Source of the DNA: an uncultured Bacteroidia bacterium
GTDB lineage: Bacteria > Bacteroidota > Bacteroidia > Bacteroidales > F082
Direction of reading: 5' to 3'
DNA length: 50,827 bases
Assembly (NCBI GenBank): GCA_902802535.1
Contig: CADCML010000024.1
Location: 1 to 50,827 of the forward strand
Part shown: positions 32,809 through 41,824 of the stretch, in pieces
Position numbering within the stretch: the stretch's first letter is position 1
Layout of the letters: every line of letters begins with the position of its first letter
The notes under the pieces: generated by a model
What the model was told of the DNA's origin: nothing
Seen by the model: only the letters and a program-made list of their open reading frames with translations
Database searches by the model: none
Program-made: the position numbers and the translations under genes

Positions 32809-34776
32809 ATGAGCTACATTTCCTGGAACAAGAAAGAATTGGTCAATCTTGAACATTCTCTCAACCGTGAAGTGCTGCGTTCCAATGCTTTAGGAGCGTT
32901 TCTTGCCACCACGGTGATTGGCTGTAACACAAGAAAATACCATGGGCTGTTGGTCGTTCCGCAGCCGCAATTAGACAACAACAACCACGTCTTGCTGTCG
33001 AGCCTCGACGAGACCATCATCGAAAACAAGGAGGAATTTCACCTTGGCGTACACATGTATCCCGATGGTATATTTGCGCCGCGCGGACACAAATACATCC
33101 GTGATTTCACCGCCGACCCCATGCCGAAGCTGACGTATCGGATTGGTAATGTGGTGCTTGACAAGGAGCTGATTTTCTCGTCCACCGAGGCGCGGCTTTT
33201 CGTGCGTTACACCTTGCGCGAATCCATGGTGCCCATCACCTTGCGGGTATTGCCGTTCCTGGCCTTCCGAAACGTCCACATGCTGACGCATGAGAACTAC
33301 GATGCCAACCATCGCGTGGATTTGGTGAAAAATGGCGCGTCGTGGCAGCTTTACAAGGACTATTCGAGGTTGTATTTGCAGTTCTCCAAGGCTGCGCAAT
33401 ATACGCATGTGCCGCATTGGTACTACAACATGTTCTATATCCGCGAGCAGGAACGGGGCTATGAAGCTACTGAGGACCAATTTGTTCCGGGTTTCTTCGA
33501 GCTTCAAATGAAGCAAGGCGACACGGTGATTCTCTCCGCCAGTTTGGAGGAACAGAATCCTACGACCATCAAACGGCAATGCGAGGCCGAGGTGAAGCGC
33601 CTGCTGCCCCAAACGAGTTACGAAGACTGCCTGTTGAAGGCCGCCCAGCAGTTCATTATCCGCGACGCGAAGGGAACGCGCCTTTGGGCCGGTTTCCCGT
33701 GGTTTGGCTCGTGCAGCCGCGACACTTTCCTTTCGTTGCCTGGCATCGCTTTGGCGCAAGGCGACGAGAAGACTTTCAATGAGGTGCTGCAATATCTGGT
33801 GGCGCGGATGCAAGGTCCGTTCTTCCCGCACCGTTACTATCAGAAGAGCTTGTATTTCACTGCGGTAGACTCGCCATTGTGGTTCTTCTGGGTGCTGCAA
33901 ATGTATGAGAAAATGTGCGGTAAGGACAAGAAGGACATCTGGCGCAAGTGCAAGAAACCAATCACGGTTATTTTGGAAAGTTTTATTGGGAGCACGGACT
34001 TCAACGTCCATATTCTGGACAACGGCCTGCTCTATGCCGGCAACCGCGACTTGGCCCTGACATGGATGAACGTCTTCGCCCAAGGCAAACCTTGGACACC
34101 GCGCACGGGCTTGGCCATCGAGGTCAATGCGCTGTGGTATAATGCTTTGAGATACGCCGTCGAGTTGCTGAAAGTTGCCGATCCGAAGAGTCCGATGCTG
34201 AAGAAATGGAACAATTTGGCTGACAAAGTGGAAATTGCTTTCAACGACACTTTTATTAATAAGGAGCGCAACAGCTTCTACGACTTTGTGAACAGCAACG
34301 AGAAAAACATGCAGGTCAGGCCGAACATGATGCTTGCGGCGGCTTTGCCCTTTACCCCGATGACCGAAACGATGCAAAAACGCGTTTTCGACATTACACA
34401 TTCGGAACTGCTGACACCCAGAGGAATACGTTCATTGTCGCCCAACGACGAAGGCTACAAGGGTGTGACCATCGGCAACCACAGCGAGCGCGAACGGGCC
34501 TATCACAATGGCACGGCATTCCCCTGGCTGATTTCGTTCTATGCCGATTTGTCGGTGAAGCTGTTTGGGAAGTCGGCTTTGGCCAGTTTGGAGGAGATTT
34601 ACATGGACTTCGAAGGGGCTATCAAGGACAACGGAATCGGCACGATTTCAGAGATTTACGACGGCAATCCGCCCTTTGAGGCTCGCGGTTGCATTTCACA
34701 GTCGACGAGTGTGGGAGCCTTGCTCTATTTGCGTTATCTGATTGACGATCTTAACAAGAAAGGAGGCTCAAAATGA
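32809..34776 (+). CDS. Glycogen debranching enzyme (amylo-alpha-1,6-glucosidase type)
   Basis: 655 residues, cytoplasmic. The first ~250 residues form the beta-sandwich N-domain of bacterial/archaeal debranching enzymes (LGAFLATTVIGCNTRKYHGLLV). The rest is an (alpha/alpha)6 barrel of the GDE family (GH133-like), with GFPWFGSCSRDTFLSLPG at residues 295-312, in which the R304-D305 pair is typical, and PRTGLAIEVNALWYNAL later. It should remove alpha-1,6 branches left by phosphorylase. It is the first gene of a four-gene glycogen operon, and its stop codon overlaps the next start by 4 bases (ATGA), with AGGAGG in front. Confidence 0.92.
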   Translation: MSYISWNKKELVNLEHSLNREVLRSNALGAFLATTVIGCNTRKYHGLLVVPQPQLDNNNHVLLSSLDETIIENKEEFHLGVHMYPDGIFAPRGHKYIRDFTADPMPKLTYRIGNVVLDKELIFSSTEARLFVRYTLRESMVPITLRVLPFLAFRNVHMLTHENYDANHRVDLVKNGASWQLYKDYSRLYLQFSKAAQYTHVPHWYYNMFYIREQERGYEATEDQFVPGFFELQMKQGDTVILSASLEEQNPTTIKRQCEAEVKRLLPQTSYEDCLLKAAQQFIIRDAKGTRLWAGFPWFGSCSRDTFLSLPGIALAQGDEKTFNEVLQYLVARMQGPFFPHRYYQKSLYFTAVDSPLWFFWVLQMYEKMCGKDKKDIWRKCKKPITVILESFIGSTDFNVHILDNGLLYAGNRDLALTWMNVFAQGKPWTPRTGLAIEVNALWYNALRYAVELLKVADPKSPMLKKWNNLADKVEIAFNDTFINKERNSFYDFVNSNEKNMQVRPNMMLAAALPFTPMTETMQKRVFDITHSELLTPRGIRSLSPNDEGYKGVTIGNHSERERAYHNGTAFPWLISFYADLSVKLFGKSALASLEEIYMDFEGAIKDNGIGTISEIYDGNPPFEARGCISQSTSVGALLYLRYLIDDLNKKGGSK

Positions 34777-36059
34777 GAGTCTTGATGTTTGGGTGGGAGT
34801 TTCCGCCCCATATTACCGGCGGCCTTGGAACGGCCTGCTTCGGCATGACTAAAGGTTTGGCCAAGAACGATGTGGACGTGCTTTTCGTGGTGCCTCGTGC
34901 TTACGGCGACGAGGACGAAACTAATGTGCGCCTGCTCAATGCCAGCGACGTGACCATCGACATCGACCACGAAGAAAACCGCAGCTATTGGGAACGTGTG
35001 CAGTATATGGAAATCGGGTCGAACATCATTCCGTATGTCGGGCCGGAGGAATTTGTCAATGTTTTGGAAAGCGAACGCCATGTGGTGGAAAACTTCAACC
35101 ACACGGGTTCGGTGTTTGCGAGGAATTATCAGTTTTCTGGCAAATACGGCATGAATTTGATGGAAGAGGTGGCTCGCTATGCCTTGATTGGCTCGTCCTT
35201 GGCCACTAAATACGACTTCGATGTCATCCACGCCCACGACTGGCTGACCTATTCGGCAGGCATCGCAGCGAAAGAAACCACGGGCAAGCCGCTTGTAGTG
35301 CACATGCACGCCACCGAGTTTGACCGCTCGGGCGAGAACATCAACAGGGATGTGTACGCCATCGAGCGCAGAGGCATGGAGGCTGCCGACCGTGTCATTA
35401 CGGTGAGCAACCTGACACGCAACATCGTCATTGAGAAATACGGCATTGACCCCGCTAAGGTTGTGACAGTGCACAACGCCGTTGAACCCAACGACAAGCC
35501 CAAGTCGGAATACGAGCGCAGCGGTTTGGATGCCAAGGTAGTGACTTTCCTCGGAAGAATCACCTACCAGAAAGGCCCTGAATACTTCATCGAGGCGGCC
35601 TACAAGGTTCACCAAGTTGACCCGAGCATCCATTTCGTGATGGCGGGCACGGGCGACATGCTGGAGAAGATGATTCGCCGTGTGGCGCAACTTGGCATGG
35701 GCAGCCATTTCCATTTCACGGGTTTCCTGAAGGGCGAGGCCGTCGACCAGATGTTTGCCATGACCGATGTGTTCGTCATGCCATCGATTTCGGAGCCTTT
35801 CGGCATTGTGCCCTTGGAGGCCATGCGCTTGAATGTGCCTGTAGTCATCAGTAAACAGTCGGGTGTTTCGGAGGTGGTGAAGCATGCTTTGAAGGTCGAT
35901 TTCTGGGACATCAACGGCTTGGCTGACGCCATCTATGGCCTCTGTCATTATGAAACCTTGGCCAACTGTTTCAAGGATCAGGGCAAGGACGAGGTGGACA
36001 GCCTCAAATGGGAAGCCGCCGCGAAGAAGATCAAGGCGGTTTATGAGTCGGTGGTTTAA
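34773..36059 (+). CDS. GT4-type glycosyltransferase (glycogen-synthase-like)
   Basis: 428 residues with a GT-B fold. The N-terminal domain has MFGWEFPPHITGGLGTACFG, the nucleotide-sugar GGLG loop, and a HAHDW motif; the C-terminal domain has FLGRITYQKGPEYFIEA and S340-EPFGIVPLE-E349, the E-x7-E motif of GT4 retaining transferases. These features fit bacterial ADP-glucose-dependent starch/glycogen synthases or close relatives; the exact donor and acceptor are inferred. It is translationally coupled to the debranching enzyme and followed 26 bases later by the GH57 gene. Confidence 0.87.
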   Translation: MRVLMFGWEFPPHITGGLGTACFGMTKGLAKNDVDVLFVVPRAYGDEDETNVRLLNASDVTIDIDHEENRSYWERVQYMEIGSNIIPYVGPEEFVNVLESERHVVENFNHTGSVFARNYQFSGKYGMNLMEEVARYALIGSSLATKYDFDVIHAHDWLTYSAGIAAKETTGKPLVVHMHATEFDRSGENINRDVYAIERRGMEAADRVITVSNLTRNIVIEKYGIDPAKVVTVHNAVEPNDKPKSEYERSGLDAKVVTFLGRITYQKGPEYFIEAAYKVHQVDPSIHFVMAGTGDMLEKMIRRVAQLGMGSHFHFTGFLKGEAVDQMFAMTDVFVMPSISEPFGIVPLEAMRLNVPVVISKQSGVSEVVKHALKVDFWDINGLADAIYGLCHYETLANCFKDQGKDEVDSLKWEAAAKKIKAVYESVV

Positions 36060-36085
36060 TTAGCGAATAATAAAAAATATACAAT

Positions 36086-37282
36086 ATGAACAAATCAGTC
36101 TGTTTCTATTTCCAAGTGCATCAGCCGTATCGGCTCCGCACTTATCGTTTCTTCGAAATCGGCAAGAAACACTACTATTACGATGATTACAGCAACCGTA
36201 TGCTGATGCGGCGCGTGGCAGAGAAATGCTACCTGCCCATGAACGAGTTGCTGATGAAGCAAATCGAGAAGTTCGGCGACAAGTTCAAGGTGGCCTTCTC
36301 CTTCTCGGGCATCGCCATCGAGCAGATGGAACAGTATGCCCCCGATGTGTTGGAGAGCTTCCAGAAACTGGTTGCGACGGGTCAAGTGGAGGTGCTTTCC
36401 GAGACATACGCCCACTCGTTGGCCTCGTTGAACAACCTTGACGAGTTCAAGCGTCAGGTGATGGCCCACAAGCACAAGATGAAAGAGGTGTTTGGCGTTA
36501 CGCCGAAAACCTTCCGCAACACCGAGTTGATCTACAGCGACGAAATCGGGGCGGCGGTGGCCGACATGGGCTATAACCTCATGCTCACCGAAGGCGCGAA
36601 GCATATCTTGGGCTGGAAGAGTCCCAACTACATGTACGCCAACGCCATCAACCCGAAACTGAAGGTCTTGCTGCGCAACTTCAAGTTCAGCGACGAGATT
36701 GCCTTCCGTTTTGTGCAGAACAGCTTCCGCGCTGAGGACTTCGTCAATTGGCTGAATGCCCTGCCCGAGGAGGAAGAGGTGGTCAACATCTTCATGGATT
36801 ACGAAACCTTCGGCGAGCACCAGTCGGCGGAAACGGGCATCTTCGACTTCATGGAATGTCTGCCCGAGGCCATTCTCAAAGGCAGCAAGTTCAAGTTTGC
36901 AACCCCGCAGGAGCTGGCGAAGAAGCTGCAACCGGTGAGCGCAGTCCATGTGCCTAATGTGCTCTCGTGGAGCGACGAAGAACGCGACCTTACCGCTTGG
37001 CTCGGCAATCCGCTTCAGGACGATGCCTATCGTGCCTTGTACGACCTCTCGGCCAAGGTGCGCCGCATCAAAGACGAGGAGCTGCAACAGGACTGGATCG
37101 AACTCCAGACTTCAGACCATTTCTACTACATGTGCACGAAATGGCTCTCCGACGGTGTGGTGCACAAGTATTTCAGTCCCTACGCCTCACCGTATGATGC
37201 TTACATCAACTACATGAATGTCCTCACGGACTTTGCCGACAGGGTGAAGAACCTTTCAAAGCGGAAAACCGAAAAATCTTGA
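36086..37282 (+). CDS. GH57 family glycoside hydrolase (alpha-amylase-like)
   Basis: 398 residues, no signal peptide, so cytoplasmic. GH57 landmarks are HQPYR (from H12), FRNTELIYSDEIG with E147 as the likely nucleophile, and FMDYETFGEHQ with D238 as the likely acid/base region. GH57 members are alpha-amylases, 4-alpha-glucanotransferases or branching enzymes; the short length fits the alpha-amylase-like group of Bacteroidetes glycogen operons. Position between the GT4 gene and the synthase-phosphorylase fusion points to intracellular glycogen trimming or remodelling. Confidence 0.88.
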   Translation: MNKSVCFYFQVHQPYRLRTYRFFEIGKKHYYYDDYSNRMLMRRVAEKCYLPMNELLMKQIEKFGDKFKVAFSFSGIAIEQMEQYAPDVLESFQKLVATGQVEVLSETYAHSLASLNNLDEFKRQVMAHKHKMKEVFGVTPKTFRNTELIYSDEIGAAVADMGYNLMLTEGAKHILGWKSPNYMYANAINPKLKVLLRNFKFSDEIAFRFVQNSFRAEDFVNWLNALPEEEEVVNIFMDYETFGEHQSAETGIFDFMECLPEAILKGSKFKFATPQELAKKLQPVSAVHVPNVLSWSDEERDLTAWLGNPLQDDAYRALYDLSAKVRRIKDEELQQDWIELQTSDHFYYMCTKWLSDGVVHKYFSPYASPYDAYINYMNVLTDFADRVKNLSKRKTEKS

Positions 37283-37316
37283 ATTTTGAATTTTGAATCT
37301 TAAATTTTGAATCTTA

Positions 37317-40300
37317 ATGAAAAAACCCGAATACCTTTTTGAAACCAGTTGGGAAGTTTGTAACATGGTGGGCGGCATCTACACGGTACTTTCCACAAAG
37401 GCGAACGTGGTGCGTCAGTTGCTTGGCGACCATTACATCACCGTAGGTCCCGATGTGGTGAAGGAAGCGCATGAGACGCTTTACTTTGTTGAAGACAACG
37501 AACTTTTCCCCGAATGGCATGAGCGGGCTTTGGCTCAAGGCCTGAAGTTCCGCATCGGACGCTGGAAAATCGAAAGCAGTCCCATTGCCATCCTTGTGGA
37601 CTATACCGCATTGTATCAGTCTAAGAATGAGATACTTGCCCATCTTTGGGAACAATATGAGCTAGACAGCATTCGCGGCCAGTGGGACTACATTGAGCCG
37701 GTGCTGTTTGGCTATGCCGCAGGTCAGGTGATTGAGAGTTTCTGTAACTTCTACTTGCAGCAAGCCAGCAATATCGTGGCACATTTCCACGAGTGGATGG
37801 CAGGCTCGGGTGTGCTGTATCTGAAGGAGCATTGTCCGCAGGTGGCGACGGTGTTCACCACACACGCCACCTATCTCGGTCGCGCGATTTCTGGCAATGG
37901 CCTGCCGTTGTATGAAAACCTGAAGACCTACCTGCCTTCGGTAATGGCCATGCAGTTCAATGTCGTTTCGCAACAGTCGATGGAGCAAAAGGCCGCCAAG
38001 AATGCCGATGCGTTTACGACTGTGAGTGGCATTACGGCCCAGGAAGGTGAGCAGTTCCTCTATCGCAAGCCCGATGTCATCACCATGAACGGCATTGACC
38101 ATCCGTTGCGCAAGGATGGCAAGGTCTTCACCGAAAAACGCAACGCTACGCGAGAAAAAATCCTGAAAATCGCCGAAACCCTTTGTGGCGAGCCTATCGA
38201 CCGCAACTGCTTGATGGTCATCAATAGCGGTCGTTACGAGTTCAAGAATAAGGGCATCGACTTGTTTATCGAGGCCTTGCGCCGCTTGAACCAGGACAAG
38301 AACCTGCAGCGTACTGTGGTGGCCGTGATTGCCGTGCCGGGCAACATCGCTGGTCCGTCGAAGGACTTGCAGCACCGCCTCGACGGCACCAATGCCATCA
38401 TGGGTCACACCGACTTCCCCGCAACGCATCATATTTTTGATTATGAGAACGATGCGATTCTGAATACCTTGCGTAGCTCAGGCTTGCAAAACGACTCCAA
38501 CGACAAGGTGAAGGTGATGTTTGTGCCAGCTTACCTCAACGGCAACGACGGCATCTTCAACATCACCTATTCGGAGTTCCTTGCCGCTTTCGATTTCTCG
38601 GTGTTCCCGTCATATTACGAACCTTGGGGCTACACGCCGCTTGAGAGCGTGTCGTTGGGCATCCCGACCTTGACCACCGATGTTTCCGGTTTCGGTAGGT
38701 TTGTGATGCAGTATTTCAAAGACAATGAGGCAGTTATAGTGGCTCGTCGTCAGGATGGCGACACCAACCAGGTAGTGGAAGAAATTGTTACCGCTTTACG
38801 CCATTTCTTGAGCATGACCGAAAAAGGCATGGCCAAGGTTTCCGAGGATGCCTTGAAGGTGGCCGACAAACTGCTTTGGAAAGATTTGATTGTCCATTAT
38901 GAAAAGGCTTACGAAATCGCCATGGAGAAATCGAGCGGACGTCATTACATGATGGAGCCGGTGCCTTATGCCGACATGATGCATGAGGTGGTCTACCAAA
39001 AGAACGATGCACCGAGTTGGAAGAAAGTCCTGGTGAAGCCTGTTTATTCTGTTGAAATGCAGAAGCTTGAAGAGCTTACACGCAACATCTGGTGGTGCTG
39101 GAATGTGGATGCCATTGAGCTGTTCGAGAGCATCGACCCCGAGGCATGGAAAGCAACTGAGCAGAACCCCGTCGCCATGATGGGCAACCTCTCAGTGGAG
39201 CAAATCAAGGATTTGGAGGACAATGAGGATTTCATTGAACGCCTGAACAAGGTTTACGACCAGTTTACGAAGTATATGGCGCAGCCGACGCAGCAGAAGG
39301 ACCTCATCGCGTATTTCAGCATGGAATACGGCTTGATGAAGAGCCTCAAGATCTATTCTGGCGGTCTCGGCATCCTCGCAGGCGATTACCTGAAACAGGC
39401 CTCCGATTCCAACGCAAACATGGTGGGTATCGGTTTGCTGTACCGTTATGGCTATTTCACACAAGGAATCACTGTATCGGGAGAACAGCAGGCTGAATAC
39501 ATTTCACAGAAGTTCTCGCAACTGCCTTTGCAACCCGTGTACAACGACAAGGGCGAGTGGGTGAAGGTGAGCATTGCCTTCCCGGGTCGCTCGGTCTATG
39601 CCAAGGCTTGGCGCGTCAATGTGGGTAGGGTAGGGCTGTACCTCTTGGACACCGATATTGAGGAGAATTCGCCGGAAGACCGTGGCATCACGAGCCGACT
39701 TTATGGCGGCGACAACGAGATGCGTATCAAGCAGGAGATGTTCCTCGGTGTGGGCGGCATCCGTCTGCTTGAGGCTATCGGAATGAAACCCACGATTTAC
39801 CACTGCAATGAGGGTCACGCGGCCTTCAGTGGCTTGGAACGCCTGCGTGTTTACATCAACAAGCACAACCTCGATTTTGATGTGGCATTGGAATTGGTTA
39901 GGGCTTCCACCTTGTTCACGACGCATACGCCCGTGCCGGCAGGTCACGATGCTTTTGAGGAGCACCTTATCCGTACTTATATGCCGCACTATGCCAACCG
40001 CATGAATATCAGCTGGGAACGCTTCATGGGCTTGGGCCGTTTCAATCCCAATGACCCGAACGAGAAGTTCTCGATGAGTGTGTTGGCCACCAACCTCAGC
40101 CAAGAGGTGAACGGCGTGAGCAAGATTCATGGTCGTGTGTCGCGTGAGATGTTCCAACCCTTGTGGCCGGGTTATTTCGCCGAGGAAAACCATATCGGTT
40201 ATGTCACCAACGGCGTGCATCTGCCCACTTGGAGCAACCGCCTGTGGCAATGTCTTTTCAAATCTACCTTCGGTCCCGATTACATTGAATACCAGTCGGA

Positions 40301-41546
40301 TGTGAAGATGTGGGAGAAAATCAAGGAGGTGCCGGACGATGCCATCTGGAACATCCGCAAGCAGCTGAAGCATGAACTAATCACCTATCTCTCCGAAAAA
40401 ATCAAGGAAGACATGCGTCAGCGACAGGAAAGCCCGAAACTGATTCTCCAAACGGTCAACAATCTGGACGAGAACGCTTTGATTGTCGGCTTTGCCCGTC
40501 GTTTCGCCACCTACAAACGCGCCCACCTGCTGTTCGGCAACTTGGAGCGTCTGTCGAAGTTGGTCAACGACCCGAAGCGTCCTGTCATCTTCCTCTTTGC
40601 CGGCAAGGCGCACCCCAACGACAAGGCTGGTCAAGACCTTATCAAGATGATTATCGACATCTCGCGTCGGCCTGAGTTCGTCGGTAAGATTTTGTTTATC
40701 AGTAACTACGATATGGAGCTTGGTGCCAAGCTGACCAGTTCCGTTGATGTGTGGCTCAATACGCCGACACGTCCGTTGGAAGCTTCGGGTACCAGTGGCG
40801 AAAAGGCCGTGATGAATGGCGTTTTGAATTTCTCCGTTTTGGATGGCTGGTGGGCCGAGGGCTATCGTCCCGACGCAGGATGGGCTATCCAAGAGAAACG
40901 CACCTACCAGGATCAACGTTATCAGGACGAAATGGATGCCGAAACGATTTACAACACGCTTGAAAATGAAATCGTTCCGCTCTTTTATGCCCGCAACGTG
41001 CACGAGGTTCCCACGGGTTGGGTGGCTGCCATGAAGAAGTGCCTCAACGAAATTTCGCCGCGCTTCACGATGAAACGCATGATGGACGACTATTATGAGC
41101 AGTATTACAACAAACTGATCGAACGCACCAACTGGATGCGGGCCAACCGCTACCAGAAAGCTTTCGAAATCAATGCGTGGAAAAACCGCATCCGCGCCAA
41201 TTGGGACAAGGTGGAGGTGAAGTCGCTGATGTTGCCCGACACCAATGTGCGCCCGTTGACCTTCGGCGAGCAGTTCATCGCGGAAATCACCTTGCTCACG
41301 CCTGACTTGGAACCTGGCGACCTGGCCATTGAGCTGGTGTTTGGTCGCAAGAACAACAGTGAGGTGGTGAACGAGATTACCTCTGTCGAGAAGATGAAAC
41401 TCGTTGATTCGGGCGACGGCTGGGTGAAGTATTACATCAAAGGACCCATTACCCGCGCCGGTGTATACAATTTCACCTTCCGCGTGTATCCCACCAACCC
41501 GATGCTGCCTCACCGTCAGGACTTCCCGTTGGTGAAATGGATTTGA
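37317..41546 (+). CDS. Glycogen synthase (GT3-like) / glycogen phosphorylase (GT35) fusion
   Basis: 1409 residues. The first ~575 residues are a GT3 glycogen-synthase-like domain of the eukaryotic kind (ETSWEVCNMVGGIYTVL; THATYLGRAI; FPSYYEPWGYTPLESVSLG). From about residue 580 a GlgP-type alpha-glucan phosphorylase follows: the DUF3417-like start LEELTRNIWWCWN, YFSMEYGL, SGGLGILAGDYLK, and SGTSGEKAVMNG, where K1163 should carry pyridoxal phosphate. A beta-rich tail ends the chain. The two halves catalyse opposite reactions on glycogen. Such fusions occur in other Bacteroidetes. The gene ends the operon and is followed by a strong terminator. Confidence 0.9.
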   Translation: MKKPEYLFETSWEVCNMVGGIYTVLSTKANVVRQLLGDHYITVGPDVVKEAHETLYFVEDNELFPEWHERALAQGLKFRIGRWKIESSPIAILVDYTALYQSKNEILAHLWEQYELDSIRGQWDYIEPVLFGYAAGQVIESFCNFYLQQASNIVAHFHEWMAGSGVLYLKEHCPQVATVFTTHATYLGRAISGNGLPLYENLKTYLPSVMAMQFNVVSQQSMEQKAAKNADAFTTVSGITAQEGEQFLYRKPDVITMNGIDHPLRKDGKVFTEKRNATREKILKIAETLCGEPIDRNCLMVINSGRYEFKNKGIDLFIEALRRLNQDKNLQRTVVAVIAVPGNIAGPSKDLQHRLDGTNAIMGHTDFPATHHIFDYENDAILNTLRSSGLQNDSNDKVKVMFVPAYLNGNDGIFNITYSEFLAAFDFSVFPSYYEPWGYTPLESVSLGIPTLTTDVSGFGRFVMQYFKDNEAVIVARRQDGDTNQVVEEIVTALRHFLSMTEKGMAKVSEDALKVADKLLWKDLIVHYEKAYEIAMEKSSGRHYMMEPVPYADMMHEVVYQKNDAPSWKKVLVKPVYSVEMQKLEELTRNIWWCWNVDAIELFESIDPEAWKATEQNPVAMMGNLSVEQIKDLEDNEDFIERLNKVYDQFTKYMAQPTQQKDLIAYFSMEYGLMKSLKIYSGGLGILAGDYLKQASDSNANMVGIGLLYRYGYFTQGITVSGEQQAEYISQKFSQLPLQPVYNDKGEWVKVSIAFPGRSVYAKAWRVNVGRVGLYLLDTDIEENSPEDRGITSRLYGGDNEMRIKQEMFLGVGGIRLLEAIGMKPTIYHCNEGHAAFSGLERLRVYINKHNLDFDVALELVRASTLFTTHTPVPAGHDAFEEHLIRTYMPHYANRMNISWERFMGLGRFNPNDPNEKFSMSVLATNLSQEVNGVSKIHGRVSREMFQPLWPGYFAEENHIGYVTNGVHLPTWSNRLWQCLFKSTFGPDYIEYQSDVKMWEKIKEVPDDAIWNIRKQLKHELITYLSEKIKEDMRQRQESPKLILQTVNNLDENALIVGFARRFATYKRAHLLFGNLERLSKLVNDPKRPVIFLFAGKAHPNDKAGQDLIKMIIDISRRPEFVGKILFISNYDMELGAKLTSSVDVWLNTPTRPLEASGTSGEKAVMNGVLNFSVLDGWWAEGYRPDAGWAIQEKRTYQDQRYQDEMDAETIYNTLENEIVPLFYARNVHEVPTGWVAAMKKCLNEISPRFTMKRMMDDYYEQYYNKLIERTNWMRANRYQKAFEINAWKNRIRANWDKVEVKSLMLPDTNVRPLTFGEQFIAEITLLTPDLEPGDLAIELVFGRKNNSEVVNEITSVEKMKLVDSGDGWVKYYIKGPITRAGVYNFTFRVYPTNPMLPHRQDFPLVKWI

Positions 41547-41569
41547 TTTTTCGACGGTTTTCAGACGAA

Positions 41570-41604
41570 AAATGGGAAAGACAGATGCCTTTCCCATTTT
41601 TTTT
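41570..41604 (+). terminator. Intrinsic terminator of the glycogen operon
   Basis: AAATGGGAAAG (41570-41580) and CTTTCCCATTT (41589-41599) form an 11-bp perfect stem with an 8-base loop, followed by a run of eight T (41597-41604). Confidence 0.92.
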
Positions 41605-41824
41605 GCCTTTTTATATAAAATAGGTGTATTTTGACTAAGGGTAAAACGCGAGTTGTTAGTCATAAAGGTGTCGACAAAATGTTAAACGCGTTTACTATGC
41701 ATTATTTTTTTAGTACGATGCCTAGCAAAATTGCTGTCACCATGCCCTTTGGCACTGGTGCGTTTCTCATTTCTACACAGAAAACCTATTTAATTCACTT
41801 ATTTATTAACCAAATCAATTCATT
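41605..41824 (+). promoter_or_regulatory. Leader of the giant adhesin gene
   Basis: About 220 bases without a supported gene. A possible promoter is TTG at 41603-41605 with TATTTTG at 41627-41633 (21-base spacer, one base short of the consensus), which would give a long leader of about 185 bases. CACCATGCC (41738-41746) and GGCACTGGTG (41751-41760) form a hairpin with one bulge. No riboswitch class is recognised. Confidence 0.4.

Noticed and set aside
41605-41824. Riboswitch in the giant adhesin leader
   Set aside because: A hairpin is present, but it does not match any riboswitch class I can recognise, and the downstream gene is not a metabolic or transport gene.
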